Source: Psilocybe azurescens (taxonomy: Eukaryota > Basidiomycota > Agaricomycetes > Agaricales > Agrocybaceae). Taken from it: 64,000 nucleotides of DNA. Numbering within the stretch: the stretch's first letter is position 1; the number at the start of each line of letters is the position of its first letter. Location: NCBI GenBank assembly GCA_023853785.1, contig JAJIRX010000533.1, forward strand, positions 62,001-126,000, in the 5' to 3' direction. The position numbers and the translations under genes are program-made. The notes under the pieces are model-generated. The model had not been told where the DNA came from, searched no databases, and worked only from the letters and a program-made list of their open reading frames with translations. This document shows positions 55,734 through 64,000 of this stretch, in pieces.

Positions 55734-56175
55734 TGTTATGACAAGTCTTTTTCTTTTTCTTTTCTCTTTTCTTTTCTTTTCTTTTCCTTTTCTTTGTCAT
55801 CTTTCACATCATTGATACATCATCGTACGCTCTGATGAACTTTATTTTCACTTCCATCTTTTATGATACATCTTTTGATGAACATTTGATCTGTTTCTCT
55901 TATTCTTATATACATCTGCTGATGAACATTCAAACTCGTTTCAACTTGATCTGTTTCTTCTATTCTTATATACATCTGCTGATGAACATTCAATCTCGTT
56001 TCAACTAGCTGTACAGTTCATAGTATTTATACAAGGGAGCATCTACTGTATTCTTTAGCTAGTTCTTGAGAATCCAACCTGCTTAACCTGCTCTACTCTG
56101 AACTTGAACTTGTTCTTGTAAACGATTGGTGGTTAGATTACGCACACTGCGTGATTCTAACTTGAGATCGTAACA
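55734..56175 (+). repeat. 3' LTR of gypsy copy 2
   Basis: 442 bp, appears identical to the 5' LTR, preceded by the GTACGGGGGTAA polypurine tract and followed by the ATTTG duplication. Confidence 0.96.
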
Positions 56176-56180
56176 ATTTG

Positions 56181-56863
56181 CATGTCCAACCAATAACTTG
56201 AACCTGTTGATAATGGTTTCCACCTTTATTTTGGGCTTTTGTCTGAGCCTTTGTATCTCATTCATAGCTGATCTGGTTTTGTCCATGGGTGTGAATGCAT
56301 TGTGAAATTTATCAAGGAAATCATCAAGGGTATCCCATTCAATGGTTTGTTTTCTTGCTGTTTCTCTCATCCTAGAGATCATGTATTGTTCCTTCTATAG
56401 TTTGGCCTCTGCTTTACTGCAATATGATAAGATAAAGGCAATTTTTATTTTATTGGTATTGTAGATTTCTGAGTTTATGTCCATGTAGAGGTAGCAATCC
56501 TGTATAAAGGATTTGGCCTTTGTTTGGTCTCCATCAAATACATTCAGTTTGTTGATAGAGATTTCTTTCTTCCTGTTGGTAGTTGTTTCAACCATGTCTG
56601 TGTCCTGTTGTTCTTCTTGGTTTATCACCAGAGTTGATAATAAGTCAAATAGCAATGTTGATAGTTTGTCATTGTTTAGGTTAATATCCTCAGAGCTTTG
56701 TCTGGATGGGTTCAGGGTATGCCAATTTCTTTGTACAGGGATTCATTCTCTCAAAGTGTTGGTAGTGGATGATCCACTTTTCAATATTTTTGTAGTCATG
56801 TTTTGTAGTTTGTGGTCTCATCTGCTGGATAGTGGATGAGATTTGTAGATGAGATAGTTCTTT
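56181..56863 (-). pseudogene. gypsy-D gag N-terminal part
   Basis: Reading leftwards, frames give LNVFDGDQTKAKSFIQDCYLY, then WDTLDDFLDKFHNAFTP and INRFKLLVGHANC, and run into the copy 2 insertion at 56180. The matching Gag of copy 2 reads PFNGERFKSKKFLQECILY and FIDEFQNAFKPEEED, so the two are relatives. Stops separate the pieces. Together with 47470-49859 this is one gypsy element interrupted by copy 2. Confidence 0.8.
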
Positions 56864-57640
56864 TGTTACGATTTCAAGCTTATATTCACATATGTGGATA
56901 AAGCCAACAGTCAAGTAGTGTTTAAAAGTCCAGTTCAGTTCAGTCTTTTGGCCAAATTTTGTAATACCAAGACCAAGAGCGGTCCACCTTTGTCCTAGGA
57001 CCTCAAAAGACCGGACTGAACTGCTTAGGACTGGGCTTTTGCAGTCCTTTCGCGGTCCTGGACCAGTCTTGGTCTTAACTGGTCTTAACCAGTTTTACAC
57101 TTAAAAATATGCAAACTTATATCAGTAATAGTTATAGACATAATTTATAGCTTTGAAATGACCTTGAGAACATAATATTCTGTTAAGATCTGACAATTCT
57201 ATGAAAATATTTTGCAAATTCTACCCTTTTAACAAAATTTTGACAATTTATTTAATTTCTCAGCCAGAAGTTAACCAAATATTATGATCTTGAAGTCATT
57301 TTAAAGGATAAAAATAGGGCTATAAAGTAGCTGATTCAGACCGGTTTTTTCATTTGCAAAAATTGAAAGACGGGACTGCTGGTCCAGTCTTTTCCAGTCT
57401 TGGTCCGGTCTTGGTCCGGTTTTTGCTGGTCTTAAGACTGAACTTCCAAACACTACAGTCAAGTAATCAATAACAGTGAGTTTCAAGCAGTATCAAGTAA
57501 GAGGAGATTAGATTCTCAAGAACTAGCTAAAGAACAATCACTGTATCTACTGGCTATTTAAGTGTTTGAGTATCTACAGCTGCTAGCACAATTTCAGCTA
57601 CTTTTTATTATTTGTCCTTTTACACAGCTAGCCATGCAGC
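56864..57640 (-). repeat. 5' LTR of gypsy-D, interrupted by a hAT-type MITE
   Basis: On the minus strand the LTR ends AAATCGTAACA at 56864 and is followed by AAAGAACTATCTC (primer-binding site equivalent). Upstream it has TTTAGCTAGTTCTTGAGAATC near 57510-57530 and a TTAAATAG TATA-like box about 30 bases before that. The MITE at 56916-57455 splits it. The outer edge near 57640 is a guess, since the partner LTR is not in the window. Confidence 0.6.
56916..57455. mobile_element. hAT-type MITE family m1, copy 2
   Basis: 540 bp with tips TAGTGTTTAAAAGTCC and, inverse, TAGTGTTTGGAAGTTC, and the exact 8-bp duplication CAGTCAAG on both sides (56908-56915; 57456-57463). Aligns along its length with 43517-44088. 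Full of GGTCTT / AAGACC repeats; no coding capacity. Confidence 0.88.
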
Positions 57641-58576
57641 AGTCTCTTCAGCATGGTCTGAGGAAGAAAGCTTGATGTCCAGTTAAACAAATATTGAATT
57701 TTTACAAAAGAGGGAAATCCTTATAGTTTTGAATGGAAAGAACAACCTATCCACCACTTTAGTTTAGCACTGAAGCCAAAATTCTTTGCAGGGCTTTCAC
57801 TGAATTGCTTCTTGGAACTGGAGAAAATGCATATGCAATAAGATTGATGTTTTCTTATGCTTTATTTTGTGGTCTTGTCTCAGAAATATGAGCAAAGTGG
57901 TGGCAGAGGAGTAGGAGTGGGAATGAGTTGAGATTCAGCTGTCAGTATGTTTACCAAACACACAGATAAAGCACTTAATTAAAAACACTATCAAGTTCAC
58001 TATAATGTAAAAATTTAAATCAGACTTCAATTTCAGACACAGATTACATATCATTCAAAATACAATTTGTCATTTGCTTATGGTTTTTTTTACATTTGAT
58101 TAACTCTTTATTTTATATGCTGCATATCTGCAGTCCATTTCCAACTCCTATCACAATCTTTCAACTTGCATTATTCCACAGCTAATGATAATGCAAAATA
58201 TTTAAAGCTACAGACAAGATTCAGAATTACATGATAATATACAAGCAGATATACACTCACAGAAATACTCATGACAAAATCTACTTGATGCTGCACGGAA
58301 TATTGCACAAATGGTGCAGTAAAATGTTGCATAATTTGATCACCAATTTTCAACTCCAAGAACTTCAAATCTGCTTCATGCAGATTTGCAACACTATTGT
58401 GCGATGAGAGATGTAAAGTTGTGGCATGTTTGAGAATAATGATTGTTGCTATTGCAAAATGATTTAGCAGTAGCATAAAAAGTAAAATGACATACAGATC
58501 ATCAAAGATTGTTGAGAGTTTATAGTATAAGAGGAAGGCTGACAATATACAGAGATTAGCACACAACAAATAAAAA
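57641..58576. other. AT-rich region between gypsy-D and the GTPase gene
   Basis: A 139-codon minus-strand frame (58590-58171) is hydrophobic and starts in what would be the 3' flank of the GTPase gene; I regard it as uncertain. The rest has no clear gene or element and may include the GTPase gene's 3' untranslated region. Confidence 0.3.
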
Positions 58577-61500
58577 CTAAATATAAACACACCAGTTGTG
58601 ACACAAATGACATAGCAGTAATTGTTTTAATCTGATGTGAAAGTCATTAGAGAGTAAAAGAATATCAGAAAGTATTTTATTCACAAACTGGAAAGCAAAA
58701 ACAGTCAAGATGAGAAAAAGCCAAAAAGACCACAAGAGTAGAATAAGCAGAAGCCAAAATACCAGAGAAATAGAGCCACTCACATCCCTTGAGAGCCAAG
58801 AAATGTCAGGATGAGCAGAAGCCAAAAAGACCAGAGAGACAGAGCCACTCACATCCTGGAGAGCCAAGAAAGGCCAGGATGAGCAGAAGCCAAAAAGACC
58901 AGAGAGACAGAGCCACTCACATCCTGGAGAGCCAAGAAAGGCCAGGATGAGCAGAAGCCAAAAAGACCAGAGAGACAGAGCCACTCACATCCTGGAGAGC
59001 CAAGAAAGGCCAGGATGAGCAGAAGCCAAAAAGACCAGAGAGACAGAGCCACTCACATCCTGGAGAGCCAAGAAAGGCCAGGATGAGCAGAAGCCAAAAA
59101 GACCAGAGAGACAGAGCCACTCACATCCTGGAGAGCCAAGAAAGGCCAGGATGAGCAGAAGCCAAAAGACCAGAGAGACAGAGCCACTCACAAACTGGAG
59201 AGCCAAGAAAGGCCAGGATGAACAGAAGCCAAAAAGACCAGAGAGACAGAGCCACTCACATGCTGGAAAGCCAAGAAAGGCCAGGATGAACAGAAGCCAA
59301 AAAGACCAGAGAGACAGAGCCACTCACATACTGGAGAGCCAAGAAAGGCCAGGATGAGCAGAAGCCAAAAGACCAGAGAGACAGAGCCACTCACATGCTG
59401 GAGAGCCAAGAAAGGCCAGGATGAGCAGAAGCCAAAAAGACCAGAGAGACAGAGCCACTCACAAACTGGAGAGCCAAGAAAGGCCAGGATGAGCAGAAGC
59501 CAAAAAGACCAGAGAGACAGAGCCACTCACATGCTGGAGAGCCAAGAAAGGCCAGGATGAGCAGAAGCCAAAAAGACCAGAGAGACAGAGCCACTCACAT
59601 CCTGGAGAGCCAAGAAAGGCCAGGATGAGCAGAAGCCAAAAAGACCAGAGAGACAGAGCCACTCACATCCTGGAGAGCCAAGAAAGGCCAGGATGAGCAG
59701 AAGCCAAAAAGACCAGAGACAGAGCCACTCACATCCTGGAGAGCCAAGAAAGGCCAGGATGAGCAGAAGCCAAAAAGACCAGAGAGACAGAGCCACTCAC
59801 ATACTGGAGAGCCAAGAAAGGCCAGGATGAGCAGAAGCCAAAAGACCAGAGAGACAGAGCCACTCACATTCTGGAGAGCCAAGAAAGGCCAGGATGAGCA
59901 GAAGCCAAAAAGACCAGAGAGACAAAGCCACTCACTAACTAGAGAGCCAAGAAAGGCCAGGATGAGCAGAAGCCAAAAAGACCAGAGAGACAGAGCCACT
60001 CACATCCTGGAGAGCCAAGAAAGGCCAGGATGAGCAGAAGCCAAAAAGACCAGAGAGACAGAGCCACTCACATACTGGAGAGCCAAGAAAGGCCAGGATG
60101 AGCAGAAGCCAAAAAGACCAGAGAGACAGAGCCACTCACATCCTGGAGAGCCAAGAAAGGCCAGGATGAGCAGAAGCCAAAAAGACCAGAGAGACAGAGC
60201 CACTCACATGCTGGAGAGCCAAGAAAGGCCAGGATGAGCAGAAGCCAAAAAGACCAGAGAGACAGAGCCACTCACATACTGGAGAGCCAAGAAAGGCCAG
60301 GATGAGCAGAAGCCAAAAAGACCAGAGAGACAGAGCCACTCACAAACTGGAGAGCCAAGAAAGGCCAGGATGAGCAGAAGCCAAAAAGACCAGAGAGACA
60401 GAGCCACTCACATACTGGAGAGCCAAGAAAGGCCAGGATGAGCAGAAGCCAAAAAGACCAAAGAGACAGAGCCATTTACCCAAAGATATGGAAATGGAAT
60501 GAGACACTCCTTCACAATATATTTCTCATCATGTCCACTATATGCTAATGCACTGCAATACGTCAATATCACATAGTATTATACATCTTCTGTGCTAATA
60601 TGCTCACCGCTCTATTGCCAGTTTGACACTCAATTCTAAGTTATTTTGCTGCACAGAAATAAGCATCAATGTGACAACATCCTCATTCAGAGCTCCAGCT
60701 GTCTTATCAATGAGATCTTTGCAGCACCCACTAGCCTTGTGCATTTCTGTCAAAAGAGCATTAACAGATAACCATAAGATTGTGCCCAGGACAAACTCTC
60801 TAATCGGACAAACTTAGCTTTGTCCTCCAGGTGACAAAGGTAGCGCTCCTGAAAGTATATTTCAGCTGTCTTCAAGTGCTCTTGCTGTGTTGGACCTCCA
60901 AGATCCTGCAATTCCATTTTGACATTCCGCACAAATTGGTCATATTTCGTGAACACCCCAATGACAGGAACTTGAAGAATTAGTGAACATTGTAATGATG
61001 CTTCGCAATGCCATAACACATACCATTCTTATCAGGACAGATATCCTTGAAATGTTTCAAATCAAGCTCTGGTCGCTGATTGTCCATGGGGATGCAGTAC
61101 CTTCCGATATAACATTAGTAGCAGTTGCAATCACGAACGCGTGAAAGCCCAAACCATATCGCATGTAACCTGGACATCAGTCGCTTTTCTCCAGATTTTT
61201 GTCGAATAAAGCTTTGGACGATCTCCAATTCGTCTTTGCTTCCTGACTCAAATCCCCGAGAATCATGAAAAACGTAGCCTTCGTGATTGGAGAAAACGAT
61301 CTCATCCTCAATCCTATGTTCGCCACGCTGGCTCAAAGGTCAGCAGTAGCCAACAAATGGGAATGCATCACTACCTCGATGGAGGGCTCAAGTTCAATCT
61401 GGTAAGGTGGTGAGACCGAAGTGGCTGAGTTGAGGTAAGTTGGACGACATACTTTCTCAGTAGACCCGAAGAGGGAATCCTCGTTCCTGTAAATAATCGG

Positions 61501-61617
61501 ACCTTCCGTAGTATCGCAGACTCTCTGTAAGATCGACGTCTTGCCAGCATTCGCCCTCCCAATGATCAAGACTCGAAACTGGATTTTTGGCAGTGGACGG
61601 CGATGTTGCGTAGACAT
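58577..61617 (-). CDS. G-domain (P-loop GTPase) protein with amplified intron
   Basis: Exons inferred by protein continuity and GT..AG ends: 61617-61375, 61327-61155, 61100-60970 region split at 61024/60970, 60970-60797, 60746-60608, 60552-60480, then the amplified intron 60479-58688, then 58687 onward (FVNKILSDILL) to a stop at 58577. The product has Walker A/G1 GRANAGKT, G3 DSRG (FHDSRGFESG) and G4 TKYD (VFTKYDQF), then QQNNLELSVKLAIER and a C-terminal FPYLW. This matches a G-domain family expanded in Agaricomycetes; cellular role unknown. The start at MSTQHRRPL is chosen because FRVLIIG follows closely; an in-frame ATG at 61698 is an alternative. The last exon is uncertain. Confidence 0.75.
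58691..60479 (-). repeat. tandem array of ~25 intron-like 68-bp units
   Basis: Minisatellite of mostly 68-bp units, a few of 66-67 bp from lost bases in short runs. On the minus strand each unit is GTGAGTGGCTCTG...CTTGGCTCTCCAG, a 65-nt sequence with a full 5' splice site, pyrimidine-rich 3' part, a CTCAT branch-site candidate 24-25 nt from the end, and CAG, followed by three bases before the next GTGAGT. The first unit (60479) starts GTAAATGG directly after the FPYLW exon, so it looks like the original intron. The last, degenerate unit ends TTGCTTTCCAG at 58688 before FVNK. Both flanking exons are in phase 0. Three-base spacers: GAT 10, TAT 5, CAT 4, TTT 3, AAT 1, TTA 1; no stops. Confidence 0.9.
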
Positions 61618-61956
61618 TATGGCAAGAGTATTCGGGAATGGGGGCGAGAGGCAGTCACGCAAGAAGGAGCCTCCGAATGCCCATGAAATGAAACTCACAC
61701 CAATCTATTATTGAAATATGAAGGTCATGGGTCGGAGGTCGACCACTTTATTTAGACTTTCAAGGCATGTGATCACTCAAATGCACCAATCGCCGTCTTA
61801 CGGTTGACACGCCATTTATTTGTCCGTCAATATCGATTCCTTTTCTCAGCACCTATCTCAGTCGATGTCAACCAATCGTAATGCACTGACTTAGCTATTA
61901 ATACCAGAATACATCCTGCATAAAATGGCTGCAAAGGCGATTGTGATTCCACTATC
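61618..61956. promoter_or_regulatory. shared upstream region of two divergent GTPase genes
   Basis: About 340 bp separate the two starts. A CCAAT (CAACCAATCG) lies near 61870, with TTAATACC and CATAAAATGG near 61897-61926 as TATA-like elements for the plus-strand gene. Two GTCAA / GGTCGACC-type motifs are near 61735. Co-regulation is possible, but nothing specific is proven by the sequence. Confidence 0.4.
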
Positions 61957-63891
61957 ATGGCATCCGAGTCCACAATCGACGATATCATCAAAACTGTGGA
62001 GCGGTCGGTACATCATCTTATAAAACTCAAGACATTGTCACTCATTTAAGCAATTTAGATTTCGTATCCTATCAGTTGGTCGGGTCAGTGCCATCCGATA
62101 TCCTTGTCGCACCGCCAACTGAAGCGTCTGCCAGTCTGGTGTTGGAAAGTCGTCGCTGATTAACTGCATATTCGGTATCACTGAAGCGGTAGGGTCCTCA
62201 TGTTGAACGAACAGTGCCAACTAATCATCATTGGTTATCTTCTGACATAGCATGTTGCGCACAACAAACCCGGAGAATCGGATATCGAGCAAGAGTTCAC
62301 CTCACAAGAAAACAAATTCTTCGTTCTACACGATTCAAAGGGCTTCGAACCAGGCGACGTCGCCAACTTTAAGACCGTACATGACTTTATCGAGCGACGA
62401 TCCCGATGGGAGTTGCCTCTGAAGGACCGCATCCATGGTGTGTGGTGCGTATATATTTCTTCGGTCCACCCACCGCTTCATTCACTGTTTTTAGGCTCTG
62501 TACAGAAACGCCGACGGCTGGGGGCGCATTTTTGAGGCAGGAGACGAGAGGTTACTCAAACTTGCTCATAAAAACCAAAGTGAGGTCTTCACCTCTCCTT
62601 TATTACCCTCCGCTTTAATCGATTGGTTATCCTAATCAGTTCCCATTGTGATTGTATTTACACAATATGACCGACTAGTCAGGACGAAGAGGGATGAGCT
62701 GGAAGAAGAGGAAGAAGATTTGGATCAAAGCACTCTCGATACACGTAGTAAGGATGAAGCCCAGCGATCTTTTGAAGTCTGTGTGGAGTCTCTTCATCGC
62801 ACAATGGATCGTCTCAAAATCCCGATGCCACATCATGTCAAAGTTTCGGGTATGTCCGTGCCGTTGTACTATAAATCCTGTCTTGACCCTCCCTAGTTCG
62901 TCCAGGTTATCAGGAGGATGTCTCAGAACTAGTAACAGTTACTCGGGATATAGTCAAAGAACAGATCAAGGGCGATGCTTGGATCATGTGGGCAATAGCA
63001 CAGCGGGCAAGTCTCCCCCCTCAAAATTGAAGCTTGTATAACGTAGGTCCAATCCAGATGTTTGGATAATGATACTTATTTACCGCGGAAAAGCAAGGGG
63101 ATATGTTGTATGTGACTCGGATGTTAGTGTCGTCGCAGACCTCAACAGTGTCTTAGATTACAGACGTGTCCTTACTGGTACTGTGCCTGGATTCGGACAG
63201 ATGTTGCTCCGCAGCTGCCTCATTGAAGTCCATAAAGACATAATCACATGTTGGAATTTTAAGGGCGAGGTAAATCAACTTGGTCTTATATTCCTCCTAG
63301 TCTAAGTAAAGTTGTCAATGTAGGTTCTCAACACCGACGAATTCAAGCAACTGATGCTACATCTCATCCAAGATGTTCACACCAAACCCAATGTCTCCAC
63401 GTATGTGCTGAAACGTATCACTTGACGTATTTTGACGATTCCCTCAGTGCTCCGAAATTTGACATAATCTCTCAATTTGTGGGCCTCGTCACTGCTTCCT
63501 CCGCTCCTATTGCGCCTCCCGTCGCTATTCTAGGCTTGACTTATGCCTTTCTGGACTGGCTATCAAACGCCATTCTAGAGAACATGTAGGCTCCCCTACG
63601 CATCTATATGATCTGATACTTATTCTGCTTAGACCTGATGTTCAACGTCTCCTGATCGCCTACACTGTCGATCTTATAAGTGTTCTAAGAGAACTCTTTG
63701 ATCTTACGCTCAAACCAGCCTTGGCTCTGACGGCGACCTGGGAAGAGCTGCAAGAGGCATTTGAGACTTATGAGCGCTCGGCCTCACGTCAACGCGTCCA
63801 CAACTCCATTCGTGAGAAGGTGCAGGAGGGCAAACAAATTCTAACTGCAGACGGCCTTGACAGGGTGGTTCGTGTATTGGTGGAGGAGTAA
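61957..63891 (+). CDS. G-domain (P-loop GTPase) protein, many short introns, one apparent frameshift
   Basis: Exons by continuity: 61957-62007 (MASESTIDDIIK), 62051-62083 (QFRFRILSVGR), 62135-62188 (SGVGKSSLINC), 62251 on (HVAHNKPGES ... HDSKGFEPGD). G1 GRSGVGKS is split by an intron. G3 is DSKG; G4 is TQYD (VFTQYDRL, near 62665). After 62900 come VTRDIVKEQIKGDAWIMWAIAQRAS, VPGFGQMLLRSCLIEVHKDI, TDEFKQLMLHLIQDVHTKPNVS, a hydrophobic stretch (APIAPPVAILGLTYAFLDWL) and a helical C-terminus ending LVEE at 63891. A five-G run near 62519-62524 lacks one base for the expected GGRIFEAGDERLL, a shift or a sequencing error. Exons around 63020-63240 are uncertain. Likely GTP hydrolase, role unknown. 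Confidence 0.75.
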
Positions 63892-64000
63892 ATGGGAAGG
63901 GAGAAGTGGCAATGGTCAAAGTTTTACTCGGCTTCTACGTGTTTTTTTCTTGATTTTCTTCATGTTGTGCTTGTTGTGCTGCTCTCATGCCCTCTTCATT
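63892..64000 (+). other. 3' flank of the plus-strand GTPase gene
   Basis: GT- and T-rich sequence (GTGTTTTTTTCTTGATTTTC, TTGTGCTTGTTGTGC) typical of fungal 3' processing regions. No further gene is seen before the window ends. Confidence 0.35.

Larger units (their letters stand above)
49860..56175 (+). mobile_element. Ty3/gypsy chromovirus copy 2, complete with both LTRs
   Basis: A 6316-bp element with 442-bp LTRs (49860-50301; 55734-56175) that appear identical by eye. The exact 5-bp duplication ATTTG flanks it (49855-49859; 56176-56180). The order is gag, protease, reverse transcriptase, RNase H, integrase, chromodomain, ORF2, deleted ORF3. It is nested in the gag of gypsy-D. Despite signs of very recent insertion, gag and pol contain several one-base shifts and ORF3 has a deletion of about 0.7 kb relative to copy 1, so it probably moved using proteins from another copy. 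Confidence 0.96.

Noticed and set aside
58171..58590. 139-residue minus-strand membrane protein
   Set aside because: It overlaps the 3' region of the GTPase gene, is AT-rich, and shows no recognisable motif; probably chance or untranslated sequence.
58577..60475. Series of ~67-codon hydrophobic membrane-like frames (MALSLWSFWLL..)
   Set aside because: They arise because the 68-bp repeat returns to the same frame every three units; the splice-site structure of the unit explains the sequence better than a membrane protein does.
58740..60475. Possible CRISPR array
   Set aside because: The units are nearly identical over the whole 68 bp with no unique spacers, and the host is a eukaryote.

Overview
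The window is nuclear DNA of a filamentous basidiomycete, most likely an Agaricomycete. Evidence: introns of about 45-65 nt with GT..AG ends, two G-domain (P-loop GTPase) genes of a type I associate with Agaricomycetes, chromodomain Ty3/gypsy elements, Helitron Rep/helicase, Tc1/mariner, pogo-like and hAT-type elements. No bacterial or organellar signature is present. Species is not identifiable. Roughly 57 kb is nested transposons and remnants; only the last 5 kb (58.6-63.9 kb) looks like ordinary host genes.

Layout. 1-5341: 3' part of a Ty3/gypsy chromovirus (copy 1) with two extra ORFs after pol, inserted in a decayed Helitron (5342-8352). 8.4-9.5 kb: fragment of an unfamiliar terminal-repeat element. 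9.5-12.9 kb: a second, 5'-truncated gypsy. 13-19.2 kb: decayed host-like gene pieces interrupted by element E1. 19.2-24.9 kb: element E2 carrying a 4.4 kb imperfect inverted repeat. 25-28 kb: unassigned gene fragments. 28-38.8 kb: a stack (E4, E5 with a Tc1 inside, a Tc1 relic containing E6 and a pogo-like element, the latter containing a solo LTR). 39-43 kb: small MITEs. 43.4-47.2 kb: E7 with a hAT-type MITE and a Tc1 inside. 47.5-57.6 kb: a decayed minus-strand gypsy into which a complete gypsy (copy 2, LTRs identical by eye, 5-bp target duplication) has inserted. 58.6-63.9 kb: two divergent GTPase genes sharing about 340 bp of upstream DNA.

Two systems stand out. (1) In the minus-strand GTPase gene one 65-nt intron has been amplified into about 25 tandem copies. 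Every 68-bp unit is a complete GTGAGT...CTCCAG intron plus a 3-nt spacer, so each unit could be spliced out separately, leaving one codon in frame, or the whole array removed at once. The 3-nt spacers are the most variable positions. (2) Elements E1-E7 share asymmetric ends (GTACTTTAC.. at one end, AGGTCTTTAC.. at the other), 8-9 bp target duplications, family-specific ~10-bp near-palindromic subterminal repeats and, where complete, an internal RNA polymerase III A/B-box module resembling a tRNA, but no recognisable transposase. They look like a non-autonomous DNA-transposon superfamily with a Pol III core. Several insertions can be checked against empty sites in sister copies inside this same window.
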